From contig ONQM01000009.1 of assembly GCA_900319955.1 (NCBI GenBank), positions 1 through 34,502 on the forward strand: a stretch of DNA of 34,502 bases. Reading direction: 5' to 3'. Position 1 is the stretch's first letter. Every line of letters starts with the position of its first letter. The notes beneath the pieces are model-generated. The model was given only the letters and a program-made list of their open reading frames with translations, was not told the origin of the DNA and did no database searches. Positions 15,436 to 23,395 of the stretch are shown here, one piece after another. This DNA is from an uncultured Eubacteriales bacterium (GTDB lineage Bacteria > Bacillota_I > Bacilli_A > RF39 > UBA660). A program made the translations under genes and the position numbers.

Positions 15436-16521
15436 TTGAAAATCAAATATTATAAAATACTTAAATATTTATATATATTTATAACGTTATTTGGGCTATT
15501 AATGATATATTCATCATCTAGTGTTTGGAGTAAATATAAATATGGTAATAGTTATCATTATGCTTTAATGCAAATGCTTTTTATAATTATTTCATTTATT
15601 ATTTATAAAATAATAAATAAGATAAATATTAATGATATATATAAATATAGTAATAAGTTATTTATATTTTCTTGCTTTCTTCTTATTCTAGTAGCAATAC
15701 CAGGTATTGGTAAAGAAATGAATGGATCTAGAAGCTGGTTTGGTATAGGGCCCTTTGGAATTCAGCCTTCTGAGCTTGCAAAAATTTCAACTATCATTTT
15801 TACAAGTAAATTTCTAAGTAATAATAAAATATATTATTTCAAAGATTTTAGTAGTATTCTTTTTACATCAATATTAGTTTTTGGACTTATAATGTTAGAA
15901 CCAGACTTAGGAACATCAGTAATTATAATAATTACAAGTATAGCGATGATATTTATAAGTGGAGCTAAAAAGAAATATTTCTTTATTATGTTTTTTTTCT
16001 TTATTCTAGCTTTCATTCTTCTAGTTTTTATTGCACCTTATAGAATGAAGAGAATAACATCATTTATAAATCCATGGAGTGATCCATTAGATTCAGGCTT
16101 TCAAATTATACAGAGTCTTTATGCAATAGGACCATCAGGACTTTTAGGCAGAGGACTTTTTAACAGTATTCAAAAACATTTTTTTCTTCCAGAACCACAA
16201 ACAGATTTTATATTTTCTATTATTGCAGAAGAACTTGGGATAGTAGGAGTAATACTAGTACTCTTGTTTTATACACTTTTTATATATTTTGGAATAAAAG
16301 CATCACTAAATACTAATTCATTATTTAAAAAATATTTATCATTTGGAATAGTATTTTCAGTTGGTTTTCAAGCAATTCTTAATTTAATGGTTGCAACATC
16401 AATTGTTCCAATAACAGGTGTTACACTTCCATTTATAAGTTATGGAGGATCAAGCTTTTTATCATCATCACTTATGTATTTCATACTTTTAAATATAATA
16501 AAAGAAGATGCTATTATGTAA
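15436..16521 (+). CDS. SEDS peptidoglycan glycosyltransferase (FtsW/RodA/SpoVE family)
   Basis: SEDS proteins polymerise lipid II into glycan strands with a partner class B PBP. The 361-residue product has about ten hydrophobic helices and the family motifs: NGSRSWFGIGPFGIQPSELAK, MLEPDLGTS, the loop LPEPQTDFIFSIIAEELGIVG and the closing LPFISYGGSS. I chose the TTG at 15436 because AGGTGAT (15425-15431) has proper spacing to it; a GTG at 15427 lies inside that Shine-Dalgarno. Elongation (RodA), division (FtsW) and sporulation (SpoVE) members cannot be told apart here, and no PBP gene is adjacent. Single gene, with its own promoter. Confidence 0.92.
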   Translation: MKIKYYKILKYLYIFITLFGLLMIYSSSSVWSKYKYGNSYHYALMQMLFIIISFIIYKIINKININDIYKYSNKLFIFSCFLLILVAIPGIGKEMNGSRSWFGIGPFGIQPSELAKISTIIFTSKFLSNNKIYYFKDFSSILFTSILVFGLIMLEPDLGTSVIIIITSIAMIFISGAKKKYFFIMFFFFILAFILLVFIAPYRMKRITSFINPWSDPLDSGFQIIQSLYAIGPSGLLGRGLFNSIQKHFFLPEPQTDFIFSIIAEELGIVGVILVLLFYTLFIYFGIKASLNTNSLFKKYLSFGIVFSVGFQAILNLMVATSIVPITGVTLPFISYGGSSFLSSSLMYFILLNIIKEDAIM

Positions 16522-16550
16522 TTTTACTTTAGCTTTTTCTTAATTTAATG

Positions 16551-16556
16551 TATAAT
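16551..16556 (+). promoter_or_regulatory. -10 element before the BaiN-type flavoprotein gene
   Basis: TATAAT at 16551-16556, about 18 bases before the ATG at 16574 with GGTGAT at 16563-16568 between. The -35 is poor. It would give a very short leader. Confidence 0.45.
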
Positions 16557-16573
16557 AAACATGGTGATTTTAT

Positions 16574-17752
16574 ATGTATGACTATATAATTATTGGAGCA
16601 GGAGTTGCTGGACTTACTGCAGCGATAAATTTAACAAGAAATAACTTAAAAGTACTTGTGCTTGAAAAAAATTCAAAACCTTTAAAAAAGCTTTCTGTAA
16701 CAGGAAGTGGGAGATGTAATTTTTTTAATGATGATGAAGACTTAAAAAATTATCATAGTAGTTCACCTAGTTATATTTCAAAATACATAACAAGATATAA
16801 CTTATATATGTATGAAAAATTTAGAGAATCAATTGGAATATGTGAAAGAATAGAAAATGGTTATCATTACCCGTTTGATAATTTTGCAGTATCTGTTGTT
16901 AATCTAATATTAAAAGAATGTGAAATGCTTGATATTAAGATAATATGCAATAAAGAAGTTACAAAAATAAAACATGATAGATATTTTACTGTTAATGGAT
17001 ATACATCTAAAAATCTTTTAATTACAACAGGATCTCCAGCATATTATAAAGAGTCAAATACAGAAAATCTTTTAGACAAATTAAAAATAAAATATATAGA
17101 TTTTAAACCAAGTTTATGTAAAATAAAGATAGATGAATCTTTTAAAGAAATAAGTGGATTAAGAGTAAAAGCATCTCTTAAATATGAATCAAATGGAAAG
17201 ATAATTAATGAGTCAAAAGGAGAAGTATTATTTAAAGAAAATACATTAAGTGGAATATGTTCATATGATCTTGCAAGTAACTATTACAAATATGAAAAAG
17301 ATCCATATATAATTATTAATTTTATATATGATAAAGATAAAGCAGAATTAAAAAAAATACTGGAAGGTAGAAGAAAAAGACTTGGTTTAAGAAATGTTAG
17401 TGAGCTTTTTGATTCAATAATTAACTATAAAATAGTTAAATATATTTTAAATAAAATAAATATAGAAGATAAACTTTGGGATGATTTAAATGATGATGAA
17501 AAGAAAAAAATATATGATACATTTACATCATTTAAGGTTAAAGTTGTTGGAACAGATGACTTTAGTGGAAGTCAAACTGTAATAGGAGGAATACCAATTG
17601 ATAAAATAAACTCAAGAACAATGGAAGTAAAAGATGGAATTTATGCTGCAGGAGAAGTAATAGATTTAGATGGTAATTGTGGAGGATACAATTTAACTAT
17701 TGCATTCATAACAGGACTTTTAGTAGGTGGTTACAATGATCAGAATATCTAA
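16574..17752 (+). CDS. NAD(P)/FAD-dependent oxidoreductase, HI0933/BaiN family
   Basis: A flavoprotein of the HI0933-like family (COG2081; Bacillus YtfP, Clostridium BaiN). The N-terminal dinucleotide-binding motif is G8-A-G10-V-A-G13 within YIIIGAGVAGLTAA, followed by an acidic strand end VLEKN and the family sequence KKLSVTGSGRCNF. The C-terminal motif GIYAAGEVIDLDGNCGGYNLTIAFITG closes the FAD site. 392 residues is standard. Substrates of most members are unknown; the BaiN member acts in bile-acid dehydroxylation, which should not be transferred here. It overlaps the next flavoprotein gene by 17 bases, suggesting coupled expression. Confidence 0.9.
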   Translation: MYDYIIIGAGVAGLTAAINLTRNNLKVLVLEKNSKPLKKLSVTGSGRCNFFNDDEDLKNYHSSSPSYISKYITRYNLYMYEKFRESIGICERIENGYHYPFDNFAVSVVNLILKECEMLDIKIICNKEVTKIKHDRYFTVNGYTSKNLLITTGSPAYYKESNTENLLDKLKIKYIDFKPSLCKIKIDESFKEISGLRVKASLKYESNGKIINESKGEVLFKENTLSGICSYDLASNYYKYEKDPYIIINFIYDKDKAELKKILEGRRKRLGLRNVSELFDSIINYKIVKYILNKINIEDKLWDDLNDDEKKKIYDTFTSFKVKVVGTDDFSGSQTVIGGIPIDKINSRTMEVKDGIYAAGEVIDLDGNCGGYNLTIAFITGLLVGGYNDQNI

Positions 17753-19277
17753 TATAAAAATTAATCCTAAAAAGAAAGATTTAGAAAGAAAAATAAAATC
17801 AATTATTCCAGATTATAAATCATATAAAATATATAAAGAAAGTGTTGATGCAAGACATAAAGAAGTAAGTTTAATTTATACAGTAGATGTTGAAGTTAAA
17901 AATGAAGAAAGATATATTAATAATAAAAATATAAGAAAAGTATCTTGCATTAATTATAAATATGAAATAACAGGAGAAGAAGAGCTAGAATATAGACCCA
18001 CCATTGTAGGAGCAGGTCCATCTGGGCTTTTTGCAGCATATTTTTTATCACTTTCAGGATATAAACCATTAATCATTGAAAGAGGTAAAGATATTAATGA
18101 AAGAAGAAAAGATGTAGATAATTTTTTTAAAAATGGAAAACTACTAGAGAACTCTAACGTACAGTTTGGACTTGGTGGAGCAGGATTATTCTCAGATGGA
18201 AAATTATCAACTGGTGTTAACGATAAAGAAGGAAGAATAAAAGAAGTACTAGAACTATTTGTAAAGTTTGGAGCATATGATGATATACTTTATTCTAATC
18301 ATCCTCACATTGGAACAGACATATTAATAAAAGTTATTAAAAATATGAAAGAAGAAATAGAAAGTCTTGGAGGAGAATTTAGATTTAATAGTACTCTAAC
18401 CAATATTAAAATAGAAAATAACAAAGTAATAGGAGTTTATATAAATGATGAATTTATAAAAACAAATATTTTAATTCTAGGAATCGGAAACTCTTCACGT
18501 GATACATTTAAAATGCTTAATAAAAATAATGTAATTATGATTTCTAAACCTTTTGCAGTAGGATTTAGAGTAGTTCATGAAAGATTATTTATTGATAATG
18601 CAATGTACGGTAAATATTCAAAATACTTAGATCCTGCATCATACAAATTAACATATAATAATAATGGTCATGGGGTATATTCATTTTGCATGTGTCCTGG
18701 AGGATATGTTATAAATGCATCAAGCTATAAAGGAAAATTAACTGTTAATGGTATGAGTAACTATAAAAGGGATTCTAAATATTCAAATAGTGCAATAGTT
18801 GTAACAGTTGGACCTAAAGATTATGGTGATAAACTTTTTGATGGATTAAATTTTCAAGATAAAATAGAAGAAAAAGCTTATAATTTAGCACATGGCTTAA
18901 TCCCAGCACAAAGTTTTAATGATTTTAAAAATAATAAAATATCAAACTTTGAAATACCAGATGCATTTAAAGGTAAAACAAAAATATCTAACCTAAGAGA
19001 AATACTACCAGATTATTTGAATAAAGAAATAATAAATGGTATGGAATATTTTGATACAAAAATAAAAGGCTTTAGTAAATGTACTATGGCAGGGATTGAG
19101 GCTAGAACATCATCACCTATAAAAATAGAGCGAGATGATGACTTTCTATCTAACATAAAAGGACTTTATCCTATAGGAGAAGGATCAGGACATTCTGGAG
19201 GAATCACAACAAGTGCAGTAGATGGAATTAAATGCTTTGAATGTATAATAAAGAAATATGCTCCGTTTAAAAGGTGA
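17736..19277 (+). CDS. FAD-dependent dehydrogenase (COG2509 family)
   Basis: An uncharacterised flavoprotein widespread in Firmicutes. A small N-terminal domain (about 1-85, basic, beta-alpha) precedes the FAD domain with GAGPSG at 92-97 and LIIERG. The family fingerprint GLGGAGLFSDGKLSTG follows, then VGFRVVHER, CMCPGGYVINAS, the ARTSSPIKIERD stretch and the closing LYPIGEGSGHSGGITTSA. Length is 513 residues. I chose the ATG at 17736, with AGGTGG at 17725-17730; the GTG at 17727 lies within that site. Physiological substrate unknown. It is coupled to the preceding BaiN-type gene and to the following MmcQ/YjbR gene, whose start lies five bases after its stop. Confidence 0.9.
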   Translation: MIRISNIKINPKKKDLERKIKSIIPDYKSYKIYKESVDARHKEVSLIYTVDVEVKNEERYINNKNIRKVSCINYKYEITGEEELEYRPTIVGAGPSGLFAAYFLSLSGYKPLIIERGKDINERRKDVDNFFKNGKLLENSNVQFGLGGAGLFSDGKLSTGVNDKEGRIKEVLELFVKFGAYDDILYSNHPHIGTDILIKVIKNMKEEIESLGGEFRFNSTLTNIKIENNKVIGVYINDEFIKTNILILGIGNSSRDTFKMLNKNNVIMISKPFAVGFRVVHERLFIDNAMYGKYSKYLDPASYKLTYNNNGHGVYSFCMCPGGYVINASSYKGKLTVNGMSNYKRDSKYSNSAIVVTVGPKDYGDKLFDGLNFQDKIEEKAYNLAHGLIPAQSFNDFKNNKISNFEIPDAFKGKTKISNLREILPDYLNKEIINGMEYFDTKIKGFSKCTMAGIEARTSSPIKIERDDDFLSNIKGLYPIGEGSGHSGGITTSAVDGIKCFECIIKKYAPFKR

Positions 19278-19281
19278 TATT

Positions 19282-20295
19282 ATGTTGGAAGAAGAAATAT
19301 TTAATAAATATAAAGTAAAAGAAAACACTCTATTAGATTATGGATTTAAGAAAGAAAAGAACAAATTCATATTTGAAAAGAAATTCTTAAATAACTTTCT
19401 AGCATCTATTACTATTTTTAATAACAAATTAGAAGGTAAAGTAATAGATTTAGATTTTAATGAAGAATATTCACTATTTAGAGTTAAAGACGAAACATCT
19501 TCTTATGCTAATAAAGTAAAAAATGAATATGAAAATATTTTACTTGATATTAGAAATAACTGTTTTATAGAAATGCCTTTTAGAAGCTGGGAAGCTAATG
19601 AAGTAAATACATCTATAAAAGAAAAGTATGGAGATGATCCGGAGTTTCCATGGAGTGATTTCAATAATAAAGATAGTGCAGTATATAGAGACAAAAAGAC
19701 TAAAAAATGGTATTCATTAATTCAGTACGTTGATATAAATAAATTAGATTCAAAGAAAAGTGGTAAAACAGAAATAATCAACTTAAAAATACCTAGTTCT
19801 AAATATAAAGAAGATGGAATATATCCAGCATATCATATGAACCATGAAAAATGGATAAGCGTTGTACTTGATGGCACTTTGACTATAAAAAGAGTAATGG
19901 ATTTAATAGAAGAAAGTCATGAAAATATTGTTGGAAAAGAAGTGCATACATGGCTTATACCATCTACAGCAGGTAATAGTTACTTTAATTTGGAAGATTA
20001 TTTTAGTAATAAATATATAACTTGGAATCAGTCTACTAAGGTTCATGTAGGAGACAGAGTCTACATTTATGTTGGAGCTCCTTATTCATGTATAATGTAT
20101 AAATGTAAGATAACTAAAATAAATTTGCCTGGATTTTATCATTATAAATATAGTATGGAACTTGAAGTACTAAAAAAATATGAAAGAGGTAAATATAATT
20201 TTAAACTATTAAATAAATATGGAGTGAAAGCAGTTAGAGGACCAAGAAGTATTCCAAATGAATTAGTAGATTTAATTGAAATAAAAAATAAATAG
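19282..20295 (+). CDS. MmcQ/YjbR-type DNA-binding domain fused to an EVE-like domain
   Basis: Two modules in 337 residues. The middle (about 110-215) carries the MmcQ/YjbR (CyaY-like fold) pattern: KKWYSLIQYVD, IINLKIP, PAYHMNHEKWISVVLDGTL, MDLIEESHENIV. The C-terminal third (about 222-337) looks like an EVE/PUA-type reader domain: TWLIPSTAGNSYFNLEDYF, then WNQSTKVHVGDRVYIYVGAPYSCIMYKCKIT. EVE domains recognise modified bases. The N-terminal 100 residues precede it without a clear family. Start at 19282 is set by AAGGTGAT (19271-19278); an in-frame ATG at 19258 lies inside the upstream gene. Function unknown; a nucleic-acid-binding or modification-reading role is inferred. Confidence 0.72.
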   Translation: MLEEEIFNKYKVKENTLLDYGFKKEKNKFIFEKKFLNNFLASITIFNNKLEGKVIDLDFNEEYSLFRVKDETSSYANKVKNEYENILLDIRNNCFIEMPFRSWEANEVNTSIKEKYGDDPEFPWSDFNNKDSAVYRDKKTKKWYSLIQYVDINKLDSKKSGKTEIINLKIPSSKYKEDGIYPAYHMNHEKWISVVLDGTLTIKRVMDLIEESHENIVGKEVHTWLIPSTAGNSYFNLEDYFSNKYITWNQSTKVHVGDRVYIYVGAPYSCIMYKCKITKINLPGFYHYKYSMELEVLKKYERGKYNFKLLNKYGVKAVRGPRSIPNELVDLIEIKNK

Positions 20296-20307
20296 GCTAT
20301 TATTTAG

Positions 20308-20549
20308 ATAGCAAGATAATTCTTGCATACAATAAAAAAGAGAAACATCTAGTTTCCATATGCTAGGTGCTCTCCAATATATTTGTTGATGCGACTAACT
20401 GGTTAAAGTTAAGTGCTTGATTTTTGTTCTATTAAATTAATTCTTAAGAATTATTCTCATGAACCACTGAATTCGAACCCGATAACTATGTTATTTCAAT
20501 AGTAAAAGAAGAAATAGCATATCTTGTAATAGATCTATCGCAATAAAAA
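20308..20549 (+). repeat. Repeated hairpin-rich leader, copy A
   Basis: About 242 bases closely matching 31060-31300. Both copies open with an inverted repeat GCAAGA-x-TCTTGC (here 20311-20326), then a -10-like box (TACAAT here, TATAAT in copy B). A long hairpin GAGA..CATCTAG/CTAGGTG..TCTC (20340-20374) follows, then an AACT/AGTT pairing, a block GAACCACTGAATTCGAACC, a small ATAAC/GTTAT hairpin whose loop differs between copies (TAT here, AAT in B), and the palindrome ATAGATCTAT. Differences fall mainly in loops and single-stranded parts, which favours an RNA function. This copy is joined to a broken gene. Confidence 0.75.
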
Positions 20550-21134
20550 GTATAATAAAAATTTAAATAAAATACTTAAAACAAGTATTACTATATTCTC
20601 AGTTTTAACAATAATAAATTGTATTTGAATAGTGGGTAGTAGCAATGCACTCTTTGAGAAAAGTATTGATAGTAGAAATACCATTAATTTAGCAGCATAC
20701 AAATATAATGCTTGCAAAAGAAAATTTTGTAATTTTGGTTATACAAATACACGACAACTTTTCATTGCCCCCAAAATCAGGCATTTATAAATTGGAAACA
20801 TGGGGGAGCCTAAGGAGGTATTAGAGGATATTCAATTACTAATAGAAATGTTGGTGGATTTGGAGAAAATTGTATTGGTGAAAGCATAAAGTTAAGTAAT
20901 GGTGGATATAATGCTGGAGGAAATTGCTATGCAGATTGTTAACATGCAGGTGGCGGCTCAGGTTATATAGGTAATAGTTTATTATCTGATAAATATATGT
21001 CATGCTATAATTGTGAAACATCAAATGAAGAAACTACTAAAACTATATCTGTTACTTGTGCATCCGAAACTCCAACAGAAGACTGTGCTAAGATAGGTAA
21101 TGGTTATGCTAGAATAACATATGTTGGAAATTAA
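20547..21134 (+). pseudogene. Decayed glycine-rich surface protein gene
   Basis: The first part (20547 to about 20680) reads the same secretion-signal region as the protein at 31391: YNKNLNK, KTSI, FSVLTIINC, then SSNALFEKSIDS. It lacks the start codon and the terminator region found in the intact copy, an apparent deletion of about 100 bases, and has a TGA at 20626. After a scrambled stretch comes the start of a glycine-rich domain (PKSGIYKLETWG, about 20773-20808), a frameshift near 20805-20815, then GGFGENCIGESIKLSNGGY, an in-frame TAA at 20940, and a well-kept tail GSGYIGNSLLSDKY with the end KIGNGYARITYVG before the stop at 21132-21134. The original would have been an exported Gly-rich domain protein. 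Confidence 0.78.
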
Positions 21135-21168
21135 AAAATTAGTTTTGTGAATAAACTAATCTTTTTTT
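21133..21168 (+). terminator. Terminator between the surface pseudogene and sigG
   Basis: ATTAGTTT and AAACTAAT flank TGTGAAT and run into a stretch of seven T residues (to 21168). It terminates the old surface-protein unit and lies before the sigG ribosome-binding site. Confidence 0.8.
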
Positions 21169-21194
21169 ATCTATTACTATATGAGGTGATTATT

Positions 21195-21941
21195 ATTAAT
21201 AAAGTAAATATTACTGGTATTAATACAAATGATTTAAAAGTTTTAACTAGTAGTGAGATGGAAGAATTATTTAAAAAGAAAGATGAAAAATGGGCAAGAG
21301 ATGAACTAATAAATGGTAATTTAAAACTTGTTTTATCAATACTTAAAAAGTATAAAGAAAGGGGTAATTTAGATGATTTATTTCAAATAGGATGTGTCGG
21401 ATTAATTAAAGCTGTTGATAACTTTGACTTTAGTTATGGGGTTAAGTTTTCAACCTATGCTGTTTTAATGATTGATGGGGAAATAAGAAGATATTTAAGA
21501 GATAATAGAATGCTTAGAGTAAGTAGATCAATTAAAGATTTAGCATATAGAAAATTAAAGCTTGAAAGTGAAGAAGGAAAATTAAGCATAGATGAGCTTT
21601 CTAAGAGACTTAATGCAACACCTTATGAAATATCTCTTGCAGAATCTTCTTTTAAAGAACCACTAAGCATTTACAAACCAATATATGAAAATGGAGGAGA
21701 AACTATATATTTATTTGATGAATTAAGTGATGAAAAAGACTCATCTGAATTAAATACACATATTGCACTTTATGATGCTATTAATAAATTAAAAGACAAA
21801 GAAAGATTTATATTAGAAGAAAGATATGTTAAAGGTCGTACTCAAACAGAAGTTGGAAATGACTTGTTAATTAGTCAAGCACAAATATCAAGAATAGAAA
21901 AAGGTGCCGTTAAAAAATTAAAAAAAACTCTTAAATTTTAA
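21195..21941 (+). CDS. sigG: Forespore sigma factor SigG, probable AUU start
   Basis: This is a sigma-70 family sporulation factor of the SigF/SigG group; SigG drives late forespore transcription. Region 2 is AREL-type (ARDELINGNLKLVLSILKKY), then DDLFQIGCVGLIKAVDNFDFSYGVKFSTYAV and GEIRRYLRDNRMLRVSRS; region 4 ends QTEVGNDLLISQAQISRIEKGAVKKLK. The N-terminus NKVNITGINTNDLKVL matches the SigG-specific start. No ATG, GTG or TTG fits. GAGGTGAT (21183-21190) is followed after four bases by AUU at 21195, directly before NKV. The only upstream in-frame start (GTG at 21147) lies inside a terminator. Product about 248 residues. ylmC follows, as in Bacillus. Confidence 0.85.
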   Translation: MNKVNITGINTNDLKVLTSSEMEELFKKKDEKWARDELINGNLKLVLSILKKYKERGNLDDLFQIGCVGLIKAVDNFDFSYGVKFSTYAVLMIDGEIRRYLRDNRMLRVSRSIKDLAYRKLKLESEEGKLSIDELSKRLNATPYEISLAESSFKEPLSIYKPIYENGGETIYLFDELSDEKDSSELNTHIALYDAINKLKDKERFILEERYVKGRTQTEVGNDLLISQAQISRIEKGAVKKLKKTLKF

Positions 21942-21971
21942 TTATAAACATATAATTTCATAGGTGGTTAT

Positions 21972-22199
21972 ATGTTACTTTCTGATCTTCAAAATAAAAA
22001 ATTAGTAGATATTAATAGTGGAAAAGATATTGGAACTATTATAGATGTTAAACTTGATATGGAAAATGGTAAAATAAAATCTTTAATGGCAGAAGAGAAA
22101 AATAAATTTTCTTTTTTTAGAGGAGACTCAGAATTTGAAATTAAATGGGATATGATAAATAAAATAGGAGAAGATGTAATATTAGTAAATATAAAGTAA
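21972..22199 (+). CDS. ylmC: YlmC/YmxH family sporulation-associated PRC-barrel protein
   Basis: A 75-residue PRC-barrel protein: MLLSDLQNKKLVDINSGKDIGTIIDVKLD, then KIKSLMAEE, and a tail with IKWDMINKIGEDVILVNI, the standard YlmC/YmxH pattern. Its role in spores is not established. AGGTGG precedes the ATG with four bases between. The place right after sigG is conserved with Bacillus and Clostridium. Its 3' end overlaps the proposed yunB start by 19 bases. Confidence 0.88.
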   Translation: MLLSDLQNKKLVDINSGKDIGTIIDVKLDMENGKIKSLMAEEKNKFSFFRGDSEFEIKWDMINKIGEDVILVNIK

Positions 22200-22726
22200 T
22201 AATTATAATTATTTTAAGTTTTATAATTAGTGCTTTTTCATATAAAATATTTTTGTATAAGAATAATAAAAAAATATCATCATATACATATAATGAAGTA
22301 AATAATTTGATTTCAAATTGTTTAAATAATTCTCTAAAAAGCAATAAAATAGAATATAGTAATATAAATTCAGTTAAAATAAATTATATTGTTAATACTA
22401 TAAATAAAGATATGGATAAATGTATTAATAATAAAGTATACAAAAATAAATATTTAATTATTAATATACCAATAGATTTAATAAATGATAAAGTATTTTC
22501 ATCAAATAAAAATATACCTTTAAAAGAAATATTTTATTATGACTCTAATATAAAAATTAATAGTTTAATAAAACCTTATGGCATAAATAATACATTTATT
22601 GAAGTTAAACTCGATATTAATATTCTTGCAAGTATAGGAAGCAAAAATATAAATTATAAAAGGGAGTATCCATTAGTATTAAAACTAATAATGGGTAAAA
22701 CACCAAACTATTATAACTATGACTAG
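22181..22726 (+). CDS. yunB: YunB-like sporulation protein, probable AUU start
   Basis: YunB is a SigE-dependent membrane protein needed for efficient spore formation in Bacillus. The C-terminal half here has the family pattern: LIINIPIDL, YDSNIKINSLIKPYGINNTFIEVKLDI (matching the usual GINQT-x-H stretch) and the end PLVLKLIMGKTPNYY. Reading up from the first near-standard start (TTG at 22253) the frame is open to 22163 and encodes a hydrophobic anchor IIIILSFIISAF, which YunB proteins need. AGGAGAAG (22166-22173) then points to AUU at 22181 (start ISKYKVI), about 181 residues. The TTG has no Shine-Dalgarno. Identity is moderately sure, the start less so. Confidence 0.65.
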   Translation: MSKYKVIIIIILSFIISAFSYKIFLYKNNKKISSYTYNEVNNLISNCLNNSLKSNKIEYSNINSVKINYIVNTINKDMDKCINNKVYKNKYLIINIPIDLINDKVFSSNKNIPLKEIFYYDSNIKINSLIKPYGINNTFIEVKLDINILASIGSKNINYKREYPLVLKLIMGKTPNYYNYD

Positions 22727-22767
22727 TATTAAAAAAAAAAATATGCTATATTAAGTATGGTGATTAT

Positions 22768-23046
22768 ATGAAGGATATAGTTGTTAATGGTAATAAATAT
22801 GAAATAATTGAAGAAAGAGGAGAAAGAAATTTAAAAGAAGATTTAGAGAAATACTTAACTAATTATTTTGATTATTTTGATTATATTTTATGTGATTATT
22901 CATATGATAGAGTACGTATTAAAGGATTTTGTGATAGTTCAAATAAAATGTGTACTCCTATAAATAACATTAATACAAAAGATGATTATTTAAAAAATTT
23001 ATGTGCTTATGAGGGAGATTATTTTCTACTTAAAAGGACTAAATAA
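22768..23046 (+). CDS. yutD: YutD family protein
   Basis: A 92-residue member of the YutD family, conserved in low-GC Gram-positives and of unknown function. Landmark sequence is FDYILCDYSYDRVRIKGF, which matches the family's YDYIVGDWGYGQLRLKGF-like core, followed by a stretch before the end NLCAYEGDYFLLKR. No signal or membrane segment. GGTGAT precedes the ATG. It lies near yunB, yrzB, yutH and yutI, as do related genes in Bacillus. Confidence 0.85.
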   Translation: MKDIVVNGNKYEIIEERGERNLKEDLEKYLTNYFDYFDYILCDYSYDRVRIKGFCDSSNKMCTPINNINTKDDYLKNLCAYEGDYFLLKRTK

Positions 23047-23056
23047 ATAAAAATAC

Positions 23057-23084
23057 TTGAAAATATACCAAAATATGATAGAAT
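23057..23084 (+). promoter_or_regulatory. Promoter before the DUF1292 gene
   Basis: TTGAAA at 23057-23062 and TAGAAT at 23079-23084, spacing 16, ending 33 bases before the ATG at 23117. Confidence 0.55.
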
Positions 23085-23116
23085 ATTTATATGAAGATAG
23101 AATAGGAGTGAAGATT

Positions 23117-23380
23117 ATGGATGAGAGAAGAGTAATGTCAATTGTTAATAATGATGGTTCTGTTGAGAAGGTTGAGATAGTTGTATCTTTTAAATTTAAA
23201 GATACTGGAATGGAATATGTTGTTTATACTAAGAATGAAAAAGATGCTAATGGGAATGTAACAGTTTATGTATCTAATATAGATAGAAATGCTGAGACAC
23301 CAAAACTATTAGGTGTATCTAGTGATGCTGAATGGTCTAGAATTAAGGATGTTTTAAGAGAACTATCTAAAGAAGTTTAG
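23117..23380 (+). CDS. yrzB: DUF1292 family protein (YrzB-like)
   Basis: An 87-residue protein of the DUF1292/YrzB family, function unknown. It reads MDERRVMSIVNNDGS, then a beta-rich core FKFKDTGMEYVVYTKNEKD and the conserved end AEWSRIKDVLREL. Start at 23117 rests on AGGAGTG (23104-23110) and on family length; an in-frame upstream TTG at 23057 is the -35 of the promoter. It is followed by a long unknown gene after 15 bases. Confidence 0.87.
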   Translation: MDERRVMSIVNNDGSVEKVEIVVSFKFKDTGMEYVVYTKNEKDANGNVTVYVSNIDRNAETPKLLGVSSDAEWSRIKDVLRELSKEV

Positions 23381-23395
23381 TTAGGAGGACTTGCA

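Noticed and set aside
20461-20485. T-loop-like string GGTTCGAATTC on the minus strand of the repeated leader (also 31220-31230)
   Set aside because: No acceptor, D or anticodon arm is present around it on the minus strand, so it is not a tRNA or tmRNA.
21147-21194. SigG start at the GTG at 21147
   Set aside because: This start lies in the loop of a terminator hairpin with seven T residues after it, lacks a Shine-Dalgarno, and would add residues not seen in SigG.
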